Source of the DNA: Aporrectodea caliginosa
Lineage: Eukaryota; Annelida; Clitellata; Crassiclitellata; Lumbricidae
Assembly (NCBI GenBank): GCA_020284085.1
Contig: JACEVL010006403.1
Coordinates: forward strand, 1,119,001 to 1,183,000
Length of the DNA stretch: 64,000 bases
Direction: 5' to 3'
A program made the translations under genes and the position numbers. This document shows, piece after piece, positions 1 through 11,690 of the stretch (position 1 is the first letter of the stretch; each line of letters starts with the position of its first letter). Below the pieces are notes generated by a model, which was not told the DNA's origin, did no database searches, and saw nothing but the letters and a program-made list of their open reading frames with translations.

Positions 1-99
1 GGGGGGGTTAGACGCCACTGCTGAAAAAGATCATGCCTGTTTAGTGAGCGTAGCGGGCAAAGGGAAGTAGCCGAGACCAGTATCCGGATAAAGTCACAT

Positions 100-1518
100 A
101 GATACTTGGAAGTTCGACCAGTAGGCCTACAAGTAGATTAAATAAAGTACCTTGAGCTGAACCCGAGCAGTAAGAGGGAGCCAATGAAGGTGGTCAAACA
201 TGAAAGCAGAGATGTGGGATGAACGAAAGTCGAGCTATTAGTCTGGCCGCAGCATTTAGAACAGACTGAAGAGTAGAGAGACGAACCTTTGGGAGACCAA
301 CCAAGAGAGAATTACAGTAATCGATCTGAGAGCAGATGAAGTCATGGACAATAGAGGTAAAGACAGCAGTGTGATTCACGTTAACGATAACGAAAATGTT
401 CGTTAACGAAAATAAAATGATTTCGTTAACGATAACTATAACTATAACTAAAAATATCATTAACTATAACTATAACGAAAATAACAATAACGAAAATTCA
501 TCTTTATTTTCGTTAATACAAAAATAAAAATTGGAAGTGTTGTATGGACGATTCGACGTAAATGAGAACGCCCCTTCAAAATGCGATATTTTTATTATGC
601 AATTCGTCAGTTACTTTGGAAACTCGTGTATTCATGAAGCTGAATGCACCCATGCTTCAACGGCTTTCAAAGCTCTGAGCAAATTGTGAAACAGCGTGTT
701 AATACGCACAATTTTGCTTATAGCCTTAATTATTGTAACTAAGTATAGTAACTAAAATTAACTAAAATAAAAAGTCATTAACTATAACTATAACTAAAAA
801 ATAATATTAACTATAACTATAACTAAAATAAAAAACCATTAACTATAACTGTAACTATAACTAAAATAAAATCTGTAAGGAGAATCACACTGAGACAGAG
901 GAGGGTACGGAGCGTCGTATTGCTCTAAGACGCCTCAGATGGAAGTAAGAAGAACGTGTTAGATTGGCACTATGTTCAGAAAAGGTAAGAGTGATGTGCA
1001 GGACTACGCCAAGATCTCGTACAATGGAGTGGTGGTGAAGGACGGGTATCTCTCTGCAAGAAGAGGGAGATCTAGCTTAAGAAGCTGTTGGCGAGTGCCG
1101 AACCAGATGAGCTGCATCTTATTTGGATTCAGTGAGAGCCGATTGGAGGACATCCAGAGGTGCAAGTCTCGAGAGAGCATCAATGCGGCCAGTAAGAGCA
1201 AGCTGAGCAGAGGGTGGACCATGGACAAGCGCCTGTACAATGTACATCGTCAGCATAGAGGTGACCAGTTGACGTTTGCTTAGAGAATATGGCTGGAATG
1301 TCGGCCGTGTACAAGAGGTAGAGGAGAGGACCCAGGACAGAGCCCTGAGGAACACCATATTTGACCAAGACCCATGGAGTTCTAGAGTCACCACAAATAA
1401 CCATTTGAGTACGACCAGACTGAACAGTAAGGTAAGAACGGAGCCAGAGAAGAGGAAGGCCTCTGATACCAAAGGAGGTCTCGAGGCGTTGGTCAAACAT
1501 GAAAGCAGGTAACATCAC
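100..1518 (-). mobile_element. Degraded CR1/L2-like LINE reverse transcriptase relic
   Basis: The minus strand encodes pieces of a non-LTR reverse transcriptase in several frames. Between about 1510 and 1180 lie an RLETSFGI stretch, GVPQGSVLGPLL and the catalytic YADD motif. Between 1240 and 1004 is a WMSSNRLSLNPNK stretch. Between 360 and 194 is the C-terminal part with QIDYCNSLLVGLP and AARLIARL, followed near 180 by a DLHWLPLTARV-like stretch in another frame. Frameshifts and a 526-bp hAT insertion break it, so it is not functional. A 17-bp word, GTCAAACATGAAAGCAG, occurs both near 192 and near 1492, where the element starts, which suggests rearrangement at a short homology. The CR1/L2 assignment comes from remembered motif patterns and is not exact. 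Confidence 0.8.
367..892. mobile_element. Non-autonomous hAT-like element, copy A, inside the LINE relic
   Basis: The ends are inverted: CAGTGTGATTCACG on the left, and on the right a sequence whose complement starts CAGTGTGATTCTCC. The flanks share AGACAG (361-366 and 893-898), a 6-bp match rather than the 8 bp expected of hAT. The core is almost wholly short AT-rich words: CGTTAACGATAACG and GAAAATG near the left end, and runs of AACTATAACT to the right. There is no coding capacity. It is a close relative of the element at 4855-5384 and splits the surrounding LINE reading frame, so it is younger than the LINE. Confidence 0.8.
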
Positions 1519-2513
1519 TGGTGAACAGCAGTAGGAAGCGGAATCGCTTCCCGCAACCCTCCCAAAGGTCCACTCAGCCTATCATTCGCGAGATGGTGCG
1601 TTGGTGAAATGAGATGTAGGACGTGATGGGCGCCTTGCATGGCTGCCGAATACAGTTAAAATTTGACTCCTGTAATAACTTGTGATCATCCGTTCATACC
1701 GATTTGTAATCATACTGCGTAATTGTCAGTTCGAAAATATTAAAACGAAGATTATTATATAGAAAGATATGTATTTAAGACTTTCCAGTTCTGTAATTAG
1801 GGCCTAATGGTCCCTAAGTCTGCATTTCTTGACATAAATTCCTCGCATTTCCTCTGTAAGATAGGCAAACTATGAATATTAATTATCAACTCGAAAATGT
1901 CATGCTGTTTATAACAATCATTCATTTATTCAGAAAATTTGTAAAGCGCCCCTTCAAGATTTCGACCGATCCATCAGGCATAATATTATTATATCTATGT
2001 CCCGATCCAATCCCGGTGGAAAAGGACAGGCTTTAGGCAGATATGCGGTGGTAAAATATGTGGGGAGTAGGCCTATATAGGCCTACTCAGAATAAGTTTC
2101 TTTCAGCCTGAAGTCGTGAAATCTGGTTATAGCCTTGCCTACCGCCGTAGTTATAAAGTACCGGTGGTAGTAATCGACTTTTTTATAAGGATATGGTAGC
2201 CTAATTTAATGCCCTGTTTGACAAACAGACAAACCGTTCCTCCTGCTGATATAAGTGAATGGTGTAGGCGAATGAATGGAAAGTTTTCACTATATATACG
2301 AACCTCATGCCAAATAAAACCTAACCTAAATTAGGACCTAGGCTACTTAATAATATGTCGAACGAAAAAGGCCTTGGCTCCACGTATACGTCTGTTATTA
2401 TCTTATTGACAGTTTGCATTAACCAAGTCCTGGCTATTTCTGACTACTAGGCTTCAGGATATAAGAAAATCTCCTTATTAGTTCTCAAATTCTTAACATC
2501 ACCCAGGTTTATT
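1519..2513. other. AT-rich intergenic sequence with one LINE-tail scrap
   Basis: No gene is visible. Near 1918-1966 is a short stretch, ATTCATTTATTCAG followed by AAAGCGCCCCTTCAAGAT, matching the reverse-oriented LINE 3' tails elsewhere in the window. At 2068-2088 the word TAGGCCTA occurs twice back to back. Confidence 0.5.
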
Positions 2514-2650
2514 GCCGGCTTATTCCCCATTACCGCGGTATTACCGCAAGAGTAAACCCCATTACCGCGATATTACCGCAATTGTTGTCCCCATTACCGC
2601 TGGATTTACCGCGGTTACCGCGGTTTCCCCGCGGGGAAATTCCCCATGTC
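2514..2650. repeat. CG-rich cluster of CCCCATTACCGC repeats and palindromes
   Basis: The word CCCCATTACCGC occurs three times at irregular spacing, mixed with GGTATTACCGC, ACCGCGGTTACCGCGG and CCCCGCGGGG. Much of it is self-complementary around CCGCGG. It stands out from the AT-rich flanks. No reading frame in it looks coding, and what it belongs to is unknown. Confidence 0.6.
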
Positions 2651-2869
2651 ACACTCTAATGGGTACCTTAAATAGCGTGGCGCCTATTCACCGGCAAGTG
2701 CTTCTGAATTGTTACTTAGAGTCAGCGACTGCCTGCGAATTATGGCAATCACATCTCTACTATTTATTTATTTATTTATTTCCATCCACATGTACATTGT
2801 ACAGCGTAAACTTAAATACGCACTTCAAACAGCGATTTCTCAGCCTTTGTTCGTTGGCTGCAATGTCCA

Positions 2870-3245
2870 GTGCTCTGTTGTCTTCAACGCTGTTGGATGC
2901 CTCTGACGACGAACTTTATGCAGCGGTCGAATTGTTAGCTACATGTAAACAGTATGATACCGGGTACCGACATTTCGCTTGCTTTTCCAGCGCAGACGTT
3001 GCCATTTTGTTCAAGCTTTCGTTCGAAGTTGTCAACGAGATCAACCAACTTCGAAATTGCGCAACTGTTAGACCTACTCATACACTATTATGTTCTGTCG
3101 TCTACATTCAGTGATGTTTGCATTGCCTAGGCCTACATGATGTTGCTGCTGACTTTGCCTGTGAGGCTGTGACTGTTTTGACATGTGAACGATCATTTTC
3201 AAAACTGAAGCTGAACACAAACTATCTATAAAGTACAACGTCAGA
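2870..3245 (+). pseudogene. hAT-type transposase C-terminal relic
   Basis: At 3150-3245 two plus-strand frames together give an LTLPV stretch and then TCERSFSKLKLNTNYL, which resembles the dimerisation-domain core (ERSFSKLKLIK..LRSTM) of ZMYM-like hAT transposases. A frameshift separates the halves and a stop follows NYL. The open stretch just upstream (2872-3114, ending LRNCATV...) may be part of the same relic but shows no motif I can place. Read as a dead transposase fragment. Confidence 0.55.
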
Positions 3246-3249
3246 ATTT

Positions 3250-4846
3250 ATTTCGGGGTTTGAAAACTTGAACCCGTAACTCCCCTAAATGTGCCCATAC
3301 TGTCGGGCGGTCTAGAACTCTGGATAAATTGCGTGGACGTTTACAAGCTACGCAAATATGTAGCAGTCTGAATCGGTGGGCCATAATTATAGACTTAATG
3401 AAACTCCATTGATCAACTGCGTAAATCCGAACTTCTTTTATAACTTCTTCTCCTCTTTCTCCTCATGTTATTCCTCCTCATCTTACTCCTCCACCTCCTC
3501 CTCCTACTCTCCTTCTTCCTCCTCCTCCTGCTGATCTTTCTCCTCCTCCTCCTCCTCTTCCTTCTCCGTCTCAACTTCTATAATTCAAGTCACGTAGGCC
3601 TTTTAGCAGTAAACTTGTCTCGCACCGCTCTCTGTTCCATGAACAGATTATTTAGCGCCAAGCCCCGAAATCCGTAAAACATTTCCGGTTGTTTGATCGA
3701 CGGCTAAACATATAAATAAATGAAAACAATAAATATCATTATTGAGACCATTATTGAGTTATATAATGATGATTGATATGCATAATTAGGCTATATGTGA
3801 AAGAGGCCTGACAAAGAATATGTTATTGGGGGTACAGTAGCCTACGCAAACAAAGAAAGCTAGAAGAGAGCGGATAAGGAACCTGACATCAGTCTGGCTG
3901 GCAACGGAACAGGAAGCACATAAAATCCGCGTCCATGGATCGGTTTTAAGGGCAACATAAAACTTAACGACATGCACAGACTAATATTCTATCGGAAATT
4001 CACACATCTGCTACAGCGGTAAGTCTGCTAAGTCTAGACAGGCGGGGAGCAGTGGGGCATCAGCTGAGGGGCTGAGAGGCTAAAGCCCCCAAACCGACTC
4101 AAGCTCCCTAAACAGGGCATCCATATAATGCAGTGTACAATATTCCACGTTCGTGTGAATGAGTCGATCAATATGGCTTACCAAATGGACGCAACGGTTA
4201 TTATCCTATCTAGATATGGAGGATATCCAGATGTAGAGGATATCTATGCAAATATTAAACGCATGTAGTATAATCTAGACAGACAGTCAGATAGACGGGC
4301 AGGTAGATAAGCAAACAGGCATTCAGACAGACAGGCAGACATACAGACATTACCCCTTAATTTCGCAGGTTCCTTTTTTTGCTCACTCTTAATATATATA
4401 GGCCCTACTTCGCTGCTTTCAATGTAGAGAGTCAGTCTACTTACCTACTTACTTGCTAATGCTGAGATCTGGATAGTAAACAACTTGTATTATACTGCTC
4501 TGCGACAATTTTTGTAGATAACTAGGGAGCTGTCTGCACTCTACACCAGCGTATGTCCACGTTTTAAATATTACCGAAATAAGATACACGTTATTTTTAG
4601 GAAATTCAGCTCAACAAAAGATGTAGCAAATGTTGCCTATGCATTTTTAACAGGGTATTCCGTTCTATGCCCACAGGTCTAGCAAACAGCTTTTAACCTG
4701 CCCATTGATGATAGCAGCTGGTTGCAATCCACTCTGTTAATATTAATGGCTTCTGCATCCGCCGCATGCTATCGCTGGCATCATTAGCAGCTTCCGGGCA
4801 CCGCATCTTTAGCGTTCTCCATCCTCTCCAACTATTATGTTCCCAG
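3250..4846. other. Intergenic, with a CT-rich tract and GACA-type repeats
   Basis: No gene is supported. Positions 3250-3302 contain TTGAACCCGTAAC..CCCCTAAATGTGCCCAT, a scrap of the repeat family described at 25676. Positions 3445-3575 are a CTC/CTT pyrimidine tract. Positions 4275-4350 are degenerate GACA/GGCA repeats. The rest is unremarkable. Confidence 0.5.
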
Positions 4847-4854
4847 GCATTGCC

Positions 4855-5384
4855 CAGTGTGATTCTCGTTAACGATAACGATAACGAAAATGTTCGTTAA
4901 CGAAAATAAAATGATTTCGTTAACGATAACTATAACTATAACTAAAAATATCATTAACTATAACTATAACTATAACGAAAATAACAATTACGAAAATTCA
5001 TCTTTATTTTCGTTAATACAAAAATAAAATAGGAAGTGCAATATGGACGATTCGACATAAATGAGAACGAAAAAAATGCAATATTTTTATTGTGCAATTT
5101 GTCAGTTACTTTGGAAACTCGTGTATTCATGAAGCTGAATACACCCATGCTTCAAAGGCTTTCAAAGCTCTGAGCAAATTGTGAAACAGCGTGTAAATAC
5201 GGACAATTTTACTTATAGCCTTAATTATTTTAACTAAGTGGTAACTAAAATTAACTAAAAGTTATAACTATAACTATAACTAAAGAATAATACTAACTAT
5301 AACTGTAACTATAACTAAATTAAAAAACCATTAACTATAACTATAACTATATCTAAAATAAAATCTGTAAGGAGAATCACACTG
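4855..5384. mobile_element. Non-autonomous hAT-like element, copy B, with 8-bp target duplication
   Basis: It starts CAGTGTGATTCTCG and ends GAGAATCACACTG. The direct repeat GCATTGCC flanks it exactly (4847-4854 and 5385-5392), the 8-bp target duplication that defines hAT insertion. The 530-bp body is non-coding and made mostly of TAACGATAACG, AAAATG and AACTATAACT words, closely matching copy A at 367-892. Confidence 0.92.
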
Positions 5385-5488
5385 GCATTGCCTTGTTGCA
5401 ATGGATTAAAAACGGTACCTAACTGAATTGCGTGTTTTCTTCACCGATGGTACTCTCTCCAATAAGTCATGCGCTTTGGTACACCATT

Positions 5489-5490
<2 letters not shown>

Positions 5491-5561
<71 letters not shown>

Positions 5562-5745
5562 GACAGAGACAGAGACAGAGACAGAGACAGAGACAGGGAG
5601 ACAGAGACAGGGACAGAGACAGAGAGACAGAGACAGAGACAGAGACAGAGACAGAGACAGAGACAGACAGACATACAGACAGACACACAGACATAGACAG
5701 ACACACAGACAGAGACAGACAGACACACAGACAGCCAGTCAGAAA
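5491..5745 (+). repeat. Compound GA / GACA / GAGACA microsatellite
   Basis: A (GA)n run is followed by GACA repeats, then (GAGACA)n, then degenerate ACAGACAGACAC repeats. The long reading frames that cross it in every direction only reflect the repeat period. Confidence 0.95.
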
Positions 5746-5829
5746 GAGCGAGTTTATCTTTGTTTATTGTCAAAGACAGTCTGCTTTCGTCATCACTAAT
5801 AAACATGCGAAGATTGTTGTGCATAACGC

Positions 5830-7256
5830 CAGAGTTGTATTGTCTCGAGACACTGTCTCGGTCTCGAGGCGTCTCGAGACAGGTTTTCGATGTCTCGGTC
5901 TCGGATTCTCGATCTTCGGACCTCACTGTCTCGGTCTCGGTCTCGGTCTCGAGATCATTTCTCGACTTTTTGGAAACTGTCTCGAATCGAAAGTCTTGTC
6001 TTTTTTGGAAACTGTCTCGAAGCGAAAGTCTTGTTCTCTTGTAGAAGCGGTCTCCAAAGTTCTCGTACAAACTGTATTTTGTTCGGAACTTCGTACAGTA
6101 TTGCGCTATAAAAGTGCCAAAAGACAGGAAGTTTTAAAAAGCGGTGTTTCTGGTATTAAGATTTAAGAGTAAATCTTTTGAAAAAAGCAGTCTTAAGTTT
6201 GCACTTTCCGTCCAAAATTTCCAAATATCTTAAAATGTCTCATAAAGAACCTGAAATCGTGATATATGCATTCACGCAGTTTGAAATCAATGAAAACCAA
6301 AATTTAAATGGCATGTCGTTCGTCGTTTGTGTAAAGCCAACATAAGCGAAACTTTTTTAACAACATCTAGTTTCTCAAGGTGAGTGATACGACATATGTC
6401 GCTAAATTGAATTTTGTTGGTTTAAATTTTAGAATCATTTAGAAGATCTCTGAATGGTTGAAATATTTAATTTCTTTATAGTTTATACAATTCAGGTGAT
6501 CGGCTGAATTCAGTGACTTGACCCCAGTGTTATTTAAGTTAACTAAAACTGAAAGTAACATTAGTATTAACTGAAAAGTTCTATTTCAGTTAACTGAAAC
6601 TAAAACTAAAACTGAAAAGTTATGAAAACTGCAACTAAAACTAAACTGAAAAGTACAAAACTAGAACTAAAACTAAACTTGAAAGTTGAAAACTGAATTA
6701 ATTTTTTCTGTTTGGTGCACAAACTGAGTGGCGAACATGTCTGAAATAGTTAGCGACGTGTGCTTCAAACTGCAGCTCAATGGCACGAAAGCATGAATTT
6801 GATAAGATCTGTTGTTCTTGTTAATTGAAATGAATGTCATTTATAGAAAATGACATTTAATTGCCTCTGTTGAATGTTTACAGAACTAAATTAAAACTGA
6901 AAAGTTCTGAAAACTGAAACTAAAACTAAAACTGAAAAGATTTGAAAACTAAAACTAAAACTAAACTTGAAAGTTAAAACACAACTAAAACTGAAAGTGA
7001 AACTGAAAAGTAAACTGAAACTTAAATAACACTGCTTGACCCTTGTATTAGACTTCAAAAGTTGAGAAAAATTGTTTCGGAACTTGGGTCCAATGTGCAT
7101 TTCACTCGTTTTGAGCTGTCTCGAACTGTCTCGGACCTGGTGTCTCGTCTCGGTCTCGGTCTCGGACCCCACTGTCTCGGTCTCGGTCTCGGTCTCGAAC
7201 CCCACTGTCTCGGTCTCGGTCTCGGTCTCGAGTTTTATGTCTCGTATACAAGTCTG
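5830..7256. mobile_element. hAT-like element with GTCTCG-rich ends and 8-bp target duplication
   Basis: The ends are CAGAGTTGTAT on the left and, complemented, CAGACTTGTAT on the right. The 8-bp repeat CATAACGC flanks it exactly (5822-5829 and 7257-7264). Both subterminal regions are dense in GTCTCG repeats: 5850-6060 on the left and 7110-7235 on the right. It is non-coding. A second hAT-like element at 6525-7034 sits inside it, so the original insertion was about 909 bp. Confidence 0.88.
6525..7034. mobile_element. hAT-like element nested in the 5830-7256 element
   Basis: The termini form a perfect inverted pair, CAGTGTTATTTAAGTT and its complement at 7019-7034. The 8-bp repeat CTTGACCC flanks them (6517-6524 and 7035-7042). 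The core is largely AACTGAAACTAAAACT-type short repeats on both sides of a unique stretch near 6715-6880. There is no coding sequence. Confidence 0.93.
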
Positions 7257-7305
7257 CATAACGCCAACTCAATAATCAATATCACTATGGGTATAATAGG
7301 CCTTT

Positions 7306-7748
7306 GGGGTCGCCCATTAATTATGTCAACAAAATAGGGGAGGGGTTTGGAAAAGTTTGACAGTTGTTGACAAGGGGTGGGCGAGGGGGGGTTCAGTTAA
7401 AGTTGACGTCAAAATTTTTTTTCCCAATAAATCAACACAGACCCTTCCAAATGGTAGCGAAAACATTAAGAAATGGCAAAAATGTATAAAGTGCTTAATG
7501 TTTAATACTACTAAAAAGCTGGTAATAAACTAAACTCATATATTTTGAAATTCGAGATTGCATTTTTAATGTAAAATTTAAAAAAAATGATTCTTCATGT
7601 ATTGAGCCATTTTGTTTCTTTTTGTAGGGGTGGGGGTTCTGGGATTGTTGACATAATTTTTAGGGGTCCGTCAATGTTTGACAGTTGTTGACAAGGGGAG
7701 GGGTAAAAACTGCCTAAAATTTGTTGACATAATTAATGGACGACCTCT
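7306..7748. mobile_element. Non-autonomous terminal-inverted-repeat element
   Basis: The left end GGTCGCCCATTAATTATGTC pairs with the complement of the right end, GGTCGTCCATTAATTATGTC, about 27 bp with one mismatch. Inside, GTTTGACAGTTGTTGACAAG is repeated directly near 7347 and 7676, each copy followed by G-rich sequence. I see no clear target duplication, so the superfamily is left open. No coding sequence. Confidence 0.75.
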
Positions 7749-8149
7749 GTATGTTGGCCTGTATACAAATAGTCCTACAATATATAATGTGATAGATTAT
7801 CTGGAGATCTATCTGTGTATATATAAACACATACATGAGTTATTTGTCCCTTTACTTGATACGTCAAATTTATTTAGCAAATATCTTTGTTTGATCTATT
7901 GATCTAGGTCAGGATGTAGACGACGTATCCATGCGCTTCGATGTTATATAGCCCAAAACATGATAAAATCAGTTATATCTACGTATCTGTGTACTGTGCA
8001 GGCCTACGTATATATTATAAGGAAAAGCCACTTTCTAACTCTTCTTGGAAATGACAAGACGTGGTCCATTTTCTTCGTAGATGTCACGTGTAAGCATGCA
8101 GCATAGGCGCAATGCTTAAGCTATACACAGCTCGTATCAAATTGTGCTG

Positions 8150-8150
<1 letters not shown>

Positions 8151-8194
<44 letters not shown>

Positions 8195-8200
8195 ATACAG
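8151..8200. repeat. TA-rich microsatellite
   Basis: Alternating TATATA with short interruptions; partly self-complementary. Confidence 0.85.
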
Positions 8201-8384
8201 CAACTATATATAGGCTGCTCATTTACAGAGTGTAATAAAAAAAATTGAGGCAGGCAACCTCCGTTAAAACATTGATCTACGGAGCCTATTATATTATTCT
8301 GACAAACGGATTTCAATTTTATGAACCCATATCAATAAATTTGAGCGCAGTTTATGAATCCAGTGATGTCTGCCAGAGACTGGA

Positions 8385-8632
8385 CGATATACATACATAC
8401 ATACATACATACATACATACATACATACATACATACATACATACATACATACATACATACATACATACATACATACATACATACATACATACATACATAC
8501 ATACATACATACATACATACATACATACATACATACATACATACAGACAGACAGATATACATACATACATACATATATACATAGTTACATACATGCATAC
8601 ATACATACATACATACATACATACATACATCA
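8385..8632 (+). repeat. TACA tetranucleotide microsatellite
   Basis: About 160 bp of uninterrupted (TACA)n is followed by variant CAGACAGA and TATACA units and then a second TACA run. Reading frames across it are artefacts of the 4-bp period. Confidence 0.97.
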
Positions 8633-9201
8633 AGCCTACATACATATGCATATTGTAAGCCCTAGACTAATGCTGCTTTATTGCTAGGGTTTCAAATTCT
8701 ACATGCGTATCAGGCTTGTATGTTGTATCGTATAAATTCCTAAATGACATGACTTTAGTTGGTTTATTTCTGGCTCTGCACATTTAGCATGTTTAATGTC
8801 GACATCTATTTCAGCATTAAACCGTCGGCATAGTAACCGCGTAGAACGTAAACAAGATATATTATAGTGACTTCATATATATCCGACTGCAGCGCACCGA
8901 GTTGATTAAAGGCGACACTGTCTCCGGATATTTGAGTAGCGCCTTTAGTCCCTTTCAAAGGAGACACAAACAATTGGATGTTTGGAGGCACATCTGTATG
9001 TAAATTTTAATTTACTTGTCTTATGGTTGTGTTGTTGTATAGAATGTATATATATATATATATGGTATATATACGGTATATAAATATGTATGTATGGTAT
9101 ATATGTATGTATGGTATATATGTATATATGACATATAAGCTTATGTATATATGGTAGTCTACATATGTATAATAATTGTATATATGGACTATGGTATATA
9201 T

Positions 9202-9586
9202 CGGGTGTCTAGCCTTTTTAATTGCGGGCCAAGTTGGCCAACGGCAATATTTTTCAGCAAGTGACGGGCCAAGGTGCCGAAGGCGCCCGAACAAATCTGC
9301 GAGGGGCTCGGTTGACCCGTCCTCAAAAATTGTTTGCAAAACTAAATCTTAAATGGTGCAATTTTAGCATAGGGCCTACAAACAGTCAGATTAGGCTTTA
9401 AAATTCTTAGTTTTGATCTTCATTATCACATCAAACTCATTAAGCCTTAAAAATTAAAATGACAATTACGAACTTTTATTCTGGAAATTCTGTTACCTTT
9501 AGGCAAAGCTCCGCGGGCCAGAAAAATATCGTCGGCGGGCCAGAAATGGCCCGTGCCGCCCGTGGATCAGCTCTTTGACACCCCTA
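9202..9586. mobile_element. hAT-like element with GTATATAT flanks
   Basis: It starts CGGGTGTCTAGCC and ends TTTGACACCCCTA, whose complement is TAGGGGTGTCAAA; GGGTGTC/GACACCC is shared. GTATATAT is present on both sides (9194-9201 and 9587-9594). The flanks are TA repeats, so chance identity is possible. GGGCC-rich subterminal segments (GCGGGCCA on the left, CGGGCCAGAAA on the right) support one element. Non-coding. Confidence 0.7.
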
Positions 9587-9654
9587 GTATATATGTAGGC
9601 TATATGGTATAATACATCATTATAGGGCCTACATGTATAATGCTGTTATATTCA

Positions 9655-9727
9655 TTCACTCTTAGAATTTATATAGCACCTCTTCAAGAGGCATACTCAG
9701 AGGCGCTCTCTGTGATAGCCTAATAAT
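9655..9727 (-). mobile_element. LINE/SINE 3'-tail scrap
   Basis: TTCATTCACT, then TATATAGCACCTCTTCAAGAGG and CAGAGGCGCTCTC, read on the plus strand, is the reverse of the LINE 3' end seen at 40640-40712 (GCGCT..TTGAAGGGGCGCTATGTAA). Related scraps lie at 1918, 27640-27735, 31445-31520 (same orientation) and 10950-11010, 19300-19398 (opposite). Confidence 0.6.
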
Positions 9728-10019
9728 TATGACGTCAAATGTCATTACGAACGAAAATATTAGGCCTCAGCAAAACAATGTACAGAGTACGCTAGAAGAG
9801 TAACCATGCAGTGGTGGGCCCACGCACACACGAGGAACCAACCAACGGATTCCCGTCGAAAGCTGACAGTTGGCATGGTTGTTCAGAGTCTCGGAGTCAA
9901 GTTTCGTCGATTGAGTAGAACAGCCAGCCACAGATATATCTGCAGGCCTCTATATCCTATGGTTTTGAGAGTAATGGAAGGCAATGACGGATCGACGGAT
10001 CCAGAAGTTAAGGCAAGCA

Positions 10020-10352
10020 AGTGGCGTAACTAGGGGTTCGTGCGCCCGGGGCAAGAATTTTAGAAATTTTTTTTCTCAGTTCCGCCAAAATTTCTGATGA
10101 CCTGTTTTTTGCTTTTCCGTCTGTTTCTCACTTTTTCAACAAGAACAAAACTTGTCAAATCTCATTTTGCGCCCCCCCTTGCCCGCGATTCTCAAGACTC
10201 ACTGAGTTATGCGTTCCATTTTTAAACAATTTTTTACTATTTTTCTATTTTTACCTGATTTCTTTAACAAAAAACACATTTTCAGACCTAATTTTGCGCC
10301 CCCCCTCCTGCGCCCGGGGGCGGCCGCCCTCTGCCCCCTCGTTACGCCACTG
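10020..10352. mobile_element. hAT MITE with GTGGCGTAAC ends and 8-bp target duplication
   Basis: The left end AGTGGCGTAACTAGGGG mirrors the right end CCCCTCGTTACGCCACTG. GGCAAGCA flanks both (10012-10019 and 10353-10360). The first C of the left terminus appears to be missing. The ends are GC-rich (GCGCCCGGGG) and the interior is T-rich. A related sequence without these ends lies just downstream (about 10440-10560; shared ACTGAGTTATGC). Confidence 0.9.
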
Positions 10353-10360
10353 GGCAAGCA

Positions 10361-11690
10361 ATAGGATTATGTTTATGTCGAAAAGAAATCTTTACGATTT
10401 TATGATCTGCATACGATCTCCTGTTCGTTGAGACCTATAACTGGCCCACTTTTACAAATTATGAAAAAAATTCTCATTTCCGATTTTCTTCTCAACGCGA
10501 TTCACGTGGCTTACTGAGTTATGCTTTCCAATCCAAACAATCTTTTACTTGTCTCATAGACTACAGTTGCTATGGTTGGAACTTACTTACCTAGTGGGTT
10601 TTGCTTTGTCGGCTCCCTTGTAACGGCATTCCTGTAACGGCCAGAGCCTCCACTCCTTGTGATTTTTCCCACGATCTGCGGATTTGGGGATCGACTTCGG
10701 ATTTTGGGATTTTGCATAGCAATCTGGGATTTCTTTACTAAGGTCTATAGACTACAGTGGAGGATGTCATGGAGAGAAGATGCCATTCACGATACAATGG
10801 ACGACAGAAAAAGGAACGGCAGTCAGAAACAATCAATCTTGCTACCGGACTTTCCAACAGTGACGGCGAATCAGATTATAAAAGACTCGCTCCGTGGCTT
10901 TGTCTGAAAGACGTTTTTTTTATTATTGTAACTTGTAAACATTGTAATTTGTTCATAAAAGCGCTCTCGTGCAAGACCTGTCTTGTTAAAGCGCGCTATA
11001 AATTTTCATTTGTATTGTATGTAATCCAACGCTATAGGCGTCAGCTTTTCTCTACCAGTTCTTAGCTCAGCATTTTCTATTTTTAATAATTGTGATTGTA
11101 AAAACACATTCCACATTTCATCACAGCTATTTCCTGTTCAGTTAGGCCTACTTGAGATTTTTTTAGTAGTCTATACACTCTTGGCCAATCGTGGAATTTT
11201 TGTGGCAAAATCTTGGGACTTCTGAAAATGGAGAGTGGACGCGCCTTAGAAATTGTCCTTGTTATTATTATTTCCTTTTCAGCTGATCTCCAATAAATCG
11301 AGAATAGGCCTAATAATTATTACGCAACAACAACTTTTTCACTTTCTGGCTCCTGCCCCATTCCGGTGCCTGCAGTTTTGTTTATCCCAATTGTCAGGCC
11401 AGCCTATAAATGTCAGAGGCCTGCCTGTAAGAAAGGAGCTGCATGGGGTGGTTGACCGTGGTTCGGACATGATCCTCACGGAAGTGTAAATTAGGGGACT
11501 TTTCCGCATTCATTTTCTTCTCCAACCGAATTCGTGCAGACGATTATCAGTTATCTGTCCCACTGGATCAGCGCATGCCAAGATCTGCATCAGCAAAACA
11601 CTGCAGTAAACAGACCTGCGTCAATTCTATAGGCTACATCATTCTGCTGCTGCAGAATTGAAAACGGTAGACGGACAGCCAGCAAGCCAA
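10361..11690. other. Intergenic sequence without a supportable gene
   Basis: Only a scrap of LINE 3' end (about 10950-11010, GCGCTCTCGTGC..AAAGCGCGCTATAAATTT) is recognisable. The open stretches in this interval show no conserved motif or splice pattern. Confidence 0.5.

Noticed and set aside
2512..3114. A 200-residue plus-strand gene
   Set aside because: The frame runs through the CG-rich repeat and unrelated sequence. Only the downstream hAT-like region has recognisable motifs, and in broken frames.
5406..6166. Long reading frames on both strands through the GA/GACA repeats
   Set aside because: The repeat period leaves several frames open at once; composition is pure repeat and there are no splice or family signals.
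9806..10033. A 75-residue plus-strand gene
   Set aside because: It overlaps the target duplication and left end of a hAT MITE and has no motif.
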